NCBI RefSeq assembly: GCF_004216565.1
Contig: NZ_SGWV01000008.1
Location: 834,673-898,672 of the forward strand
Length of the DNA stretch: 64,000 nt
From: Sphaerotilus mobilis
Lineage (GTDB): Bacteria; Pseudomonadota; Gammaproteobacteria; Burkholderiales; Burkholderiaceae_C
Direction: 5' to 3'
Made by a program: the position numbers and the translations under genes. Below the pieces are notes generated by a model. That model was not told the DNA's origin and made no database searches. It worked only from the letters and a program-made list of their open reading frames with translations. Each line of letters opens with the position of its first letter. The stretch's first letter is position 1. Below are positions 55,107 through 64,000 of the stretch, piece by piece.

Positions 55107-57194
55107 TCACTCGAACGCCAGGATCGGCTGGTCCACCGTCAGGCTCTCGCCCTTGTTGGCGAGCACAGCCTTGACCACGCCGTCCTGCTGGGCGACGAGG
55201 ATGTTCTCCATCTTCATCGCCTCGATCACCGCCAGCTTCTCGCCGGCAATGACCTTCTGGCCGGCCTGGACGGCGACGTCGGCAAGCAGGCCGGGCATCG
55301 GCGAGAGCAGGAACTTGCTGGTGTCGGGCGGTGCCTTGTAGGGCATCAGCTTCATCAGCTCGGCCGCGCGGGGCGCCAGCACCAGGGCGTCGATCTGCGT
55401 GCCGTTGTGGGCCACGCGGATGGCCAGCGGGCGCTTGGATGAGCCTTGTTCAACCTGGGCGGAGAACGGCTTGCCATTGACCGCGCCGGTCATCAACAGG
55501 TCGCCCAGCTTGGTGTGGCTGCGGATGGCGTAGGTGCGGGCCGACTCGCCCTCGCCGACCACCACGTTGGCGCTGCAGGCCACGGCGTCGTAGGCGCTGA
55601 CATTGACCGGGTGGTAGACATGCTGGCCTTCGGCGCCCAAGACGGCGACGACGAAGTCCGGCGCGATGGTCACGCCATGGCCGGGCAGTTGGCCAGAGAT
55701 GCCCGCAGCGCGCTGGCGGGCCTTGCGACGCACAAAGGCGGCGAGGGCGACCAGGAACAGCGGATCGTCATGCGGCACGTCCTCGGCCTTGAAGCCGCGG
55801 GCGTAGTGCTCGGCGATGAAGCCGGTGTTGAACTCGCCGGTGACGAACTTCGGATGCGCCAGCAGCGCGGCCTGGAAGGGGATGTTGCTGCTGATGCCGC
55901 GGATGACGAAGCCATTGAGGGCCTCGCGCATCTTGGCGATCGCGTCGTTGCGGTCACGCCCGTGCACGATGAGCTTGGCGATCATCGAGTCGTAGAACAT
56001 CGGGATCTCGCCGCCCTCGTAGACACCGGTGTCCACGCGCACGCCACCGAACTTGCCGCCTGCATAGGCAGGGCCTTGCAGCGTCTCGCTGCCCTGCACC
56101 AGATCGGCCTGCGGCGGCTGGTAGCGCACCAGCCGGCCGGTCGACGGCAGGAAGTTGCGGAACGGGTCTTCGGCATTGATGCGGCACTCGATGGCCCAGC
56201 CCTGGCGCGGGATGTCGGCCTGACCGAAGCCAAGCTTCTCGCCGGCTGCCACGCGGATCATCTGCTCGACCAGGTCCAGCCCGGTGATGCACTCGGTGAC
56301 CGGGTGCTCGACCTGCAGCCGGGTGTTCATCTCCAGGAAGTAGAAGTCCTGGTCCTTGCCGACCACGAACTCGACCGTGCCGGCGCTCTGGTACTTGACC
56401 GCCTTGGCCAGCGCCACGGCCTGTTCGCCCATGGCCTGGCGGGTGGCGTCGCTGATGAAGGGGCTGGGCGCTTCTTCGATCACCTTCTGGTGACGGCGCT
56501 GGATCGAGCACTCGCGCTCGTGCAGGTAGACCACGTTGCCGTGGCTGTCGCCAAGGACCTGGATCTCGATGTGGCGCGGCTCGAGCACGTATTTCTCGAT
56601 GAACACGCGGTCATCGCCGAAGCTGTTGCGGGCCTCGTTGCGGCAGGACGAGAAGCCCTCGAAGGCTTCCTTGTCGTTGTAGGCCACGCGCAGGCCCTTG
56701 CCGCCGCCACCGGCCGAGGCCTTGATCATCACCGGGTAGCCGATGCCCTGGGCGATCTCGACCGCACGCTCGGCCGATTCGATCGCATCGTTCCAGCCGG
56801 GGATGGTGTTGACGCGGGCCTCGTTGGCGAGCTTCTTCGAGGCGATCTTGTCGCCCATGGCCGCGATCGAGTAGTGCTTCGGGCCGATGAAGGTGATGCC
56901 TTCTTCCTCGCAGCGACGGGCGAAGTCCTCGTTCTCGGACAGGAAGCCATAGCCCGGGTGCACCGCTTGCGCGCCGGTCTGCTTGCAGGCCGCGATGATC
57001 TTGTCGGCCACGAGGTAGGACTCGCGCGAGGGCGCCGGTCCCAGCAGCACGGACTCGTCGGCCAGCTCGACGTGGCGGGCATCCTTGTCGGCCTCGGAAT
57101 AGACGGCGACGGTGGCGATGCCCATCTTGCGGGCGGTCTGGATGACGCGGCAGGCGATCTCGCCCCGGTTCGCGATCAGGATCTTGGTAAACAT
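55107..57194 (-). CDS. pccA: Propionyl-/acetyl-CoA carboxylase, biotin carboxylase subunit
   Basis: This 695-residue subunit is cytoplasmic. The N-terminal biotin carboxylase carries the ATP-grasp loop [13 protein letters not shown] (about 162-174), a long middle linker follows, and the C-terminal biotinyl domain has EAMKMEN with the biotin lysine. It works with PccB (encoded 141 nt upstream) to make methylmalonyl-CoA from propionyl-CoA. Propionyl-CoA rather than acetyl-CoA is inferred from the mutase operon; the sequence alone does not decide. Confidence 0.9.
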   Translation of the reverse strand: MFTKILIANRGEIACRVIQTARKMGIATVAVYSEADKDARHVELADESVLLGPAPSRESYLVADKIIAACKQTGAQAVHPGYGFLSENEDFARRCEEEGITFIGPKHYSIAAMGDKIASKKLANEARVNTIPGWNDAIESAERAVEIAQGIGYPVMIKASAGGGGKGLRVAYNDKEAFEGFSSCRNEARNSFGDDRVFIEKYVLEPRHIEIQVLGDSHGNVVYLHERECSIQRRHQKVIEEAPSPFISDATRQAMGEQAVALAKAVKYQSAGTVEFVVGKDQDFYFLEMNTRLQVEHPVTECITGLDLVEQMIRVAAGEKLGFGQADIPRQGWAIECRINAEDPFRNFLPSTGRLVRYQPPQADLVQGSETLQGPAYAGGKFGGVRVDTGVYEGGEIPMFYDSMIAKLIVHGRDRNDAIAKMREALNGFVIRGISSNIPFQAALLAHPKFVTGEFNTGFIAEHYARGFKAEDVPHDDPLFLVALAAFVRRKARQRAAGISGQLPGHGVTIAPDFVVAVLGAEGQHVYHPVNVSAYDAVACSANVVVGEGESARTYAIRSHTKLGDLLMTGAVNGKPFSAQVEQGSSKRPLAIRVAHNGTQIDALVLAPRAAELMKLMPYKAPPDTSKFLLSPMPGLLADVAVQAGQKVIAGEKLAVIEAMKMENILVAQQDGVVKAVLANKGESLTVDQPILAFE

Positions 57195-57335
57195 GTCTGT
57201 CTCTCTCTCGGATCAAAGGTTGTTGGCAAAGCCGACAACCGAGAGTTCATTCAAGCCGCATGCGCGGATCCGGCTCCGCCGGGCCGCTGCATGAGCCCGC
57301 TCGGGGGGGCAGCGACCGACAGGGAGCGTGGGGAC

Positions 57336-58868
57336 TCACAGAGGGATGTTCCCGTGCTTGCGCCACGGGTTTTCCACCTTCTTGTCCTTGAGCATCGTGA
57401 GCGAACGGCAGATGCGCTTGCGCGTCTCGTGCGGCTGGATCACGTCGTCGATGAAGCCGCGGCTGCCGGCCACGAAGGGGTTAGCGAAGCGGGCCTTGTA
57501 TTCGGCTTCCTTGGCCGCGAGCTTGGCCGGATCGCCCTTGTCCTCGCGGAAGATGATCTCCACCGCGCCCTTGGCGCCCATCACCGCGATCTCGGCATTC
57601 GGCCAGGCGAAGTTGACGTCGCCACGCAGGTGCTTGGAGGCCATCACGTCGTAGGCACCGCCATAGGCCTTGCGGGTGATCACCGTGACCTTGGGCACCG
57701 TGCACTCGGCATAGGCATAGAGCAGCTTGGCGCCGTGTTTGATGATGCCGCCGTACTCCTGCGAGGTGCCGGGCATGAAGCCGGGCACGTCGACGAAGGT
57801 GATGACCGGGATGTTGAAGGCATCGCAGAAGCGCACGAAACGCGCCGCCTTGATGCTGCTCTTGATGTCCAGGCAGCCGGCCAGCACCAGCGGGTTGTTG
57901 GCGACGATGCCGACCGTCTGGCCTTCCATGCGCGCCATGCCGATGACGATGTTGGCGGCGTAGTCGGGCTGCAGCTCGAAGAAGTCGCCATCGTCGACCA
58001 CCTTGCCGATCAGCTCCTTGATGTCATAGGGCTTGTTCGGGTTGTCCGGCACCAGCGTGTCGAGCGAATGGTCCAGCCGCGCGGCCGGATCGCCATTCGG
58101 GCGGTGCGGCGCGCGCTCGCGGTTGTTCAGCGGCAGGTAGTTGAAGAAGCGGCGCAGCATCAGCAGCGCTTCGACGTCGTTCTCGAAGGCCAGGTCGGCC
58201 ACGCCGCTCTTGGTGGTGTGGGTCGAGGCACCGCCCAGCTCCTCGGCGCTGACCTCCTCGTGCGTCACGGTCTTCACGACCTCCGGGCCGGTGACGAACA
58301 TGTAGGACGAGTCCTTCACCATGAAGATGAAGTCGGTCATGGCCGGCGAGTACACCGCGCCGCCCGCGCTCGGGCCCATGATCATGCTGATCTGCGGGAT
58401 CACGCCCGAAGCCATCGCGTTGCGCTGGAAGACCTCGGCATAACCGCCCAGCGAAGCCACGCCTTCCTGGATGCGCGCGCCGCCCGAGTCGTTCAGGCCG
58501 ATCACCGGCGCGCCGACCTTCATGGCCTGGTCCATCACCTTGCAGATCTTCTCGGCATGCGACTCGCTGAGCGCGCCGCCGAAGACGGTGAAGTCTTGGC
58601 TGTAGACGAAGACCAGGCGGCCATTGATCATCCCGTAGCCGGTCACGACGCCGTCGCCGGGGATCTTCTGGTCGGCCATGCCGAACTCGACGCAGCGGTG
58701 CTCGACGAACATGTCCCATTCCTCGAACGTGCCCTCGTCGAGCAGCAGTTCAAGGCGCTCGCGGGCGGTCAGCTTGCCCTTGGCATGCTGGGCGTCGATG
58801 CGCTTCTGGCCACCGCCCAGACGGGCCTTGGCGCGCTTTTCTTCGAGCATCTGCTGGATGTCGTGCAT
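57336..58868 (-). CDS. pccB: Propionyl-CoA carboxylase, carboxyltransferase subunit
   Basis: This 510-residue beta subunit has carboxyltransferase signatures [22 protein letters not shown] and, later, [19 protein letters not shown]. The frame is open upstream, but the ATG at 58868 has GGAGC about 8 nt before it and begins like other PccB proteins ([20 protein letters not shown]). It lies between meaB and pccA in the propionate operon. Confidence 0.93.
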   Translation of the reverse strand: MHDIQQMLEEKRAKARLGGGQKRIDAQHAKGKLTARERLELLLDEGTFEEWDMFVEHRCVEFGMADQKIPGDGVVTGYGMINGRLVFVYSQDFTVFGGALSESHAEKICKVMDQAMKVGAPVIGLNDSGGARIQEGVASLGGYAEVFQRNAMASGVIPQISMIMGPSAGGAVYSPAMTDFIFMVKDSSYMFVTGPEVVKTVTHEEVSAEELGGASTHTTKSGVADLAFENDVEALLMLRRFFNYLPLNNRERAPHRPNGDPAARLDHSLDTLVPDNPNKPYDIKELIGKVVDDGDFFELQPDYAANIVIGMARMEGQTVGIVANNPLVLAGCLDIKSSIKAARFVRFCDAFNIPVITFVDVPGFMPGTSQEYGGIIKHGAKLLYAYAECTVPKVTVITRKAYGGAYDVMASKHLRGDVNFAWPNAEIAVMGAKGAVEIIFREDKGDPAKLAAKEAEYKARFANPFVAGSRGFIDDVIQPHETRKRICRSLTMLKDKKVENPWRKHGNIPL

Positions 58869-58944
58869 GTGGTTTGCTCCTCGTCGGGAGGTGGTTTGAA
58901 TCGTTCGAGAACGGGGAAGGAAAAGCAGGACGACGTGCCGGCCC

Positions 58945-59982
58945 TCAGACCAGCAGGTCGAGCAGCCGGCGTGCCGCGACCGAGGCGGCAAGCCGGCCGT
59001 CACGGACCGCCTCGATGCTGTCGGGCAGTTGCGCCTGCACGGCGGCATGGGCCTTGAAGCGCGCACGCAGACCGGCCTCGATGCGCTCCCACATCCACGC
59101 CAGCGACTGCTGCTGGCGGCGCTGCGCAAGCTGGCCGTTGGCCGTCTGCAGCGCGCGGAAACGCGAGACGCAGTCCCAGAAGGTCGCCAGGCCTTGCTGT
59201 TTGAGCGCACTCAACTGAATGACTTCCGGGTGCCAGATCTGTCGGTCGTGATGGGCATGGTCCGGATGCCCATGCATCCCCAGCAAGCGCAGCGCCGACG
59301 TGATCTGTGCGCGGGCCCGCGTGGCGGCGTGTTCGTCGATGTCGGCCTTGTTGATGACCACCAGATCGGCCAGCTCCATGACGCCCTTCTTGATCGCCTG
59401 CAGGTCGTCGCCGGCATTGGGCAGTTGCAGCAGCACGAACATGTCGGTCATGGCCGACACGGCGGTCTCGCTCTGGCCGACGCCGACGGTCTCGACGATG
59501 ACGATGTCGTGGCCGGCCGCTTCGGCCAGCAGCATGGACTCGCGCGTCTTCTCGGCCACGCCGCCCAGCGTGCCGCTGGACGGGCTGGGCCGGATGTAGG
59601 CCTGCGGGTGCACCGACAGCTGCTCCATGCGGGTCTTGTCGCCGAGGATGGAGCCGCCCGAGACGGTCGACGACGGGTCCACCGCCAGCACCGCGACGCG
59701 GTGGCCCAGGCCGATCAGGTGCAGGCCGAGCGCCTCGATGAAGGTGCTCTTGCCGACACCCGGCACGCCCGAGATGCCCAGCCGGAACGACCGCCCGCTG
59801 TGCGGCAGCAGCGTGTTGAGCAAGGCGTCGCCGCGGACGCGATGGTCCGGGCGAGTCGATTCCAGCAGCGTGATCGCCTTGGCCAGCGCACGCCGGCGCG
59901 GCACTTCGGCGCCGTGCAGCAGGGCATCGGCCAGGCTCTGGTCGGCGCTGGAGCTCGCCGCGCTGTGGGTGTCACCGGACAT
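58945..59982 (-). CDS. meaB: Methylmalonyl-CoA mutase chaperone GTPase MeaB
   Basis: This 345-residue G3E-family GTPase loads and protects cobalamin on methylmalonyl-CoA mutase. The P-loop is GVPGVGKST (72-80), the switch region [19 protein letters not shown] follows, and NKAD gives guanine specificity. The ATG at 59982 overlaps the stop of the GNAT gene by one base (TGATG), which indicates translational coupling. Confidence 0.92.
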   Translation of the reverse strand: MSGDTHSAASSSADQSLADALLHGAEVPRRRALAKAITLLESTRPDHRVRGDALLNTLLPHSGRSFRLGISGVPGVGKSTFIEALGLHLIGLGHRVAVLAVDPSSTVSGGSILGDKTRMEQLSVHPQAYIRPSPSSGTLGGVAEKTRESMLLAEAAGHDIVIVETVGVGQSETAVSAMTDMFVLLQLPNAGDDLQAIKKGVMELADLVVINKADIDEHAATRARAQITSALRLLGMHGHPDHAHHDRQIWHPEVIQLSALKQQGLATFWDCVSRFRALQTANGQLAQRRQQQSLAWMWERIEAGLRARFKAHAAVQAQLPDSIEAVRDGRLAASVAARRLLDLLV

Positions 59983-60470
59983 CAGTTGATCGGGTCGTCG
60001 CTGGCCGGACGAGCCGGTCGGCGGAAGTAGAGGTCCCACTCGCCCTCGGCCTGCAGCACGAAGCCGTGGCGCTCGTAGAAGCGGGTCGCGTCGCTGTGCT
60101 TCAGGGCGGTCACGCTGACCGGGCTGGACGCAGCATCGGCCTCGGCCAGCACCTGTCGCATCACCCAGGCACCGATGCCCTCGCGCTGGGCGCTTGGGTG
60201 GATGTAGAGGTGGTCCAGCAGCAGGTCCTGCTCGCGCGGGATCACGACCACGAAGCCGACCAGTTCGCCGTCGCGCAGGATGTGGCGGGTGTGCGCGGGG
60301 TTGTAGCCGCGGCTCAGGCGTTCGCGGGCACGCTGCGGGTCGAAGCGGCCGACCCGGTCCAGGCTCTCGCGCATGGCGGCCATGCGCAGCGCCAGCAGGC
60401 CTTCGAAGTCTCCTTCGCCAGCAGGCATCAGGGTCAGCCGGGCGGTCGGGTAGGTCGGTGCGCTGGACAT
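59982..60470 (-). CDS. GNAT-family N-acetyltransferase
   Basis: This protein of about 162 residues has a single GNAT fold, with the acyl-CoA loop in [14 protein letters not shown] (matching Q/R-x-x-G-x-G/A) and the late FYERHGF motif. It lies inside the propionate operon between the mutase and meaB, coupled to meaB by an overlapping stop/start. Possible substrates include a lysine of PrpE, since acylation of acyl-CoA ligases by GNAT enzymes is known, but this protein is short and has no regulatory domain; that role is inference. The GTG at 60536 is an alternative start, leaving only 7 nt after the mutase. Confidence 0.8.
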   Translation of the reverse strand: MSSAPTYPTARLTLMPAGEGDFEGLLALRMAAMRESLDRVGRFDPQRARERLSRGYNPAHTRHILRDGELVGFVVVIPREQDLLLDHLYIHPSAQREGIGAWVMRQVLAEADAASSPVSVTALKHSDATRFYERHGFVLQAEGEWDLYFRRPARPASDDPIN

Positions 60471-60543
60471 GGCAGGGACGGCGGAAGTCGCGACCCGGCG
60501 AGTGTGCGTCAGCGCTGACGCCGTGGCGTGCTGCACCGCGTGT

Positions 60544-62709
<2,166 letters not shown>

Positions 62710-62763
62710 GGGGCGAGGGCTTCCTGGCAAGGTCTGTGCGGTCCGGACCGGGGTCCGGCGGCG

Positions 62764-62803
62764 TTGCCAAGCATGATACATGATGCATAATTATGAATTC
62801 AAG
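62764..62803. promoter_or_regulatory. Divergent promoter/operator region of scpA and the GntR gene
   Basis: Minus strand: TTGAAT (62802-62797), an 18-bp spacer and TATCAT (62778-62773) make a good promoter for scpA. Plus strand: TTGCCA (62764-62769), 16 bp and CATAAT (62786-62791) face the GntR gene. The two overlap. A perfect 10-bp palindrome CATAATTATG (62786-62795) and a quasi-palindrome at 62771-62786 lie inside. TAATTATGAATTC (62788-62800) recurs exactly upstream of prpE. Confidence 0.65.
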
Positions 62804-63490
62804 TTCTCAGCACGCCTGACGTCGTCAGCGCCCCACCCCGTGGCCCTACCCCTCGCCGAGTCCCAGCTGTCCCCGCGCGCCCTCTACCAGGACGTCGCCG
62901 AGCGGCTGCGCCAGCAGATCTTCAACCGCGAACTCGAGCCCGGCAGCTGGATCGACGAGCAGAAGCTCGCGGCCGACTACGGCATCAGCCGCACGCCCCT
63001 GCGCGAGGCCCTGAAGGTGCTGGCCGTCGAAGGTCTGGTGACGATGAAGGTGCGGCGCGGTGCCTATGTCACCGAGATGTCGACCGAGGACGTGCGCCAG
63101 ATCTACCACCTGCTCGCGCTGCTGGAGAGCGACGCGGCGGCCTGGGTCGCGGCCCACGCCACCGAGGCCCAGATGGGCAGCCTGCGCACGCTGCACGAGC
63201 AGCTCGAGCGCGAGGTGCATCAGCGCGAGTTCTTCTTCGCCACCAACGAGGCCTTCCACATGCAGATCCTGGCGCTGGCGGGCAACCGCTGGCAGCAGCA
63301 GATGATCAGCGACCTTCGCAAGGTCATGAAGCTCAACCGCCACCATTCCTTGTTCAAGGAGGGCCGCCTGAGCGAGTCGCTCGACGAACACCGCGCCATC
63401 ATGCGGGCCTTCGAAACGCGCGACGCCGAGGCGGTGCGCCGCCTGATGCAGGCCCATTTCAACAACGGCCTGGCCGCTGCGGCGGCCTGA
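62780..63490 (+). CDS. GntR-family transcriptional regulator (FCD type)
   Basis: The protein is up to 236 residues. The winged helix is typical of Gnt[26 protein letters not shown], then [20 protein letters not shown]. It is followed by the helical FCD ligand-binding domain with acidic and His residues (EAFHMQIL, and later [10 protein letters not shown]). It is divergent from the methylmalonyl-CoA mutase, whose operon it probably represses or activates in response to an acyl-CoA or organic acid. The ATG at 62780 lies inside the -35/-10 of its own likely promoter, so the real start is probably later, for example the GTG at 62840, which gives a protein of about 216 residues. Confidence 0.88.
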   Translation: MMHNYEFKFSARLTSSAPHPVALPLAESQLSPRALYQDVAERLRQQIFNRELEPGSWIDEQKLAADYGISRTPLREALKVLAVEGLVTMKVRRGAYVTEMSTEDVRQIYHLLALLESDAAAWVAAHATEAQMGSLRTLHEQLEREVHQREFFFATNEAFHMQILALAGNRWQQQMISDLRKVMKLNRHHSLFKEGRLSESLDEHRAIMRAFETRDAEAVRRLMQAHFNNGLAAAAA

Positions 63491-63664
63491 GCCCGGCGCG
63501 ACGCGCCCCACGAGTTCCCACGACGCTGTCGATGCAGCCGGCTCTCAGCTTGAGGTCAGTTTGACCCCGCACAGTTCCGCCCGCCACGCCAGCACCGGAC
63601 GTCCGGACCGAAGCGGTCCGACCGTCCTGCCAGCCTTCCCCATCCCCCAAGAGGAGCGATCCCA

Positions 63665-64000
63665 GTGAAGATCCACGAGTACCAAGGCAAGGAAATCCTG
63701 CGCCAGTTCGACGTGCCGGTGCCGCGCGGCTATCCGGCGTTCACGGTTCAGGAGGCGGCCGAGGCCGCGCAGAAGCTCGGCGGCCCGGTGTGGGTGGTCA
63801 AGGCCCAGATCCACGCCGGTGGCCGTGGCAAGGGCGGCGGCGTCAAGCTGGCCCGCTCGATGGACGACCTGCAGACGCTGGCCGGCCAGATCCTGGGCAT
63901 GCAGTTGGTCACGCACCAGACCGGCCCGGAAGGCCAGAAGGTGCGTCGCCTCTACATCGAAGAAGGCGCGGACATCAAGAAGGAGTACTACGTCTCCCTC
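63665..64000 (+). CDS. sucC: Succinate-CoA ligase beta subunit, N-terminal part (cut by window end)
   Basis: This is the ADP-forming succinyl-CoA synthetase of the TCA cycle, first 112 codons. The start [22 protein letters not shown] and the ATP-grasp motif [18 protein letters not shown] are diagnostic. It uses a GTG start at 63665 with GAGGAGCG 7 nt before it. The frame is intact to the window edge. It would consume or regenerate the succinyl-CoA made by the mutase pathway just upstream. No good terminator for the GntR gene is seen in the 174 bp between them. Confidence 0.95.
   Translation, partial: MKIHEYQGKEILRQFDVPVPRGYPAFTVQEAAEAAQKLGGPVWVVKAQIHAGGRGKGGGVKLARSMDDLQTLAGQILGMQLVTHQTGPEGQKVRRLYIEEGADIKKEYYVSL

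Noticed and set aside
55446..59057. A 1203-codon plus-strand frame opposite pccA and pccB
   Set aside because: Antisense shadow of two strongly conserved carboxylase genes; it runs through their intergenic region and shows only His/Asp/Leu-rich filler.

Overview
The window looks like a chromosomal piece of a high-GC, motile betaproteobacterium. The Burkholderiales, in the broad Leptothrix/Rubrivivax/Ideonella area, is my best guess. The evidence is very high G+C in third codon positions, the flgBCDEFGHIJKL order with divergent flgA and flgM-flgN, a CueR/CopA/CopZ copper module, and a complete methylmalonyl-CoA branch of propionate metabolism. I saw no tRNA, rRNA, CRISPR array, insertion sequence or prophage. 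All functional calls are from motifs and family knowledge read by eye; no database search was run.

Layout. 1-4.5 kb: the 3' end of acnB with a clear intrinsic terminator, a secreted-type ATP-dependent DNA ligase (LigE type), exonuclease I (sbcB) and an EpsL-like outer-membrane barrel. 4.7-19 kb: a signalling block with a GGDEF diguanylate cyclase, a hybrid histidine kinase followed 6 nt later by a REC-PAS-GGDEF-EAL regulator, a second membrane histidine kinase, and a multi-PAS HisKA_2 kinase paired with a REC-ANTAR regulator (an EutW/EutV-like architecture). 19-33.5 kb: the flagellar rod, hook and ring operon flgB to flgL with an HDOD gene after flgL; flgA is divergent, and flgM-flgN follow an excellent sigma-28 promoter.

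33.5-54 kb: housekeeping and metal genes. They include dcd, a zinc-lobed quinone-reductase-type dehydrogenase, fdhD, a UPF0016/TMEM165 manganese exporter under a yybP-ykoY manganese riboswitch, cueR, copA and copZ with two facing CueR promoters, an acyl-CoA dehydrogenase, a chemoreceptor, ppk2, ribA, chrA, a Tat-exported PhoX phosphatase, and a large secreted MORN-repeat protein with a Gln/Ala coiled coil and a cysteine-rich tail.

51.9-64 kb: propionate use. prpE makes propionyl-CoA; pccA/pccB carboxylate it; a VOC-family probable epimerase, methylmalonyl-CoA mutase and its MeaB chaperone convert it to succinyl-CoA; sucC (cut by the window end) follows. A GNAT acetyltransferase sits inside the operon and a GntR/FCD regulator is divergent from the mutase. 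The prpE and mutase/gntR promoter regions share an identical 13-bp AT-rich sequence, the best candidate here for a regulon-defining operator.

No wholly new system stands out. The observations most worth following are the shared propionate operator, the manganese riboswitch whose likely -10 box includes the cueR stop codon, the MORN protein, the orphan-looking ANTAR pair, and the many period-9/12 in-frame tandem repeats in linkers of unrelated genes.
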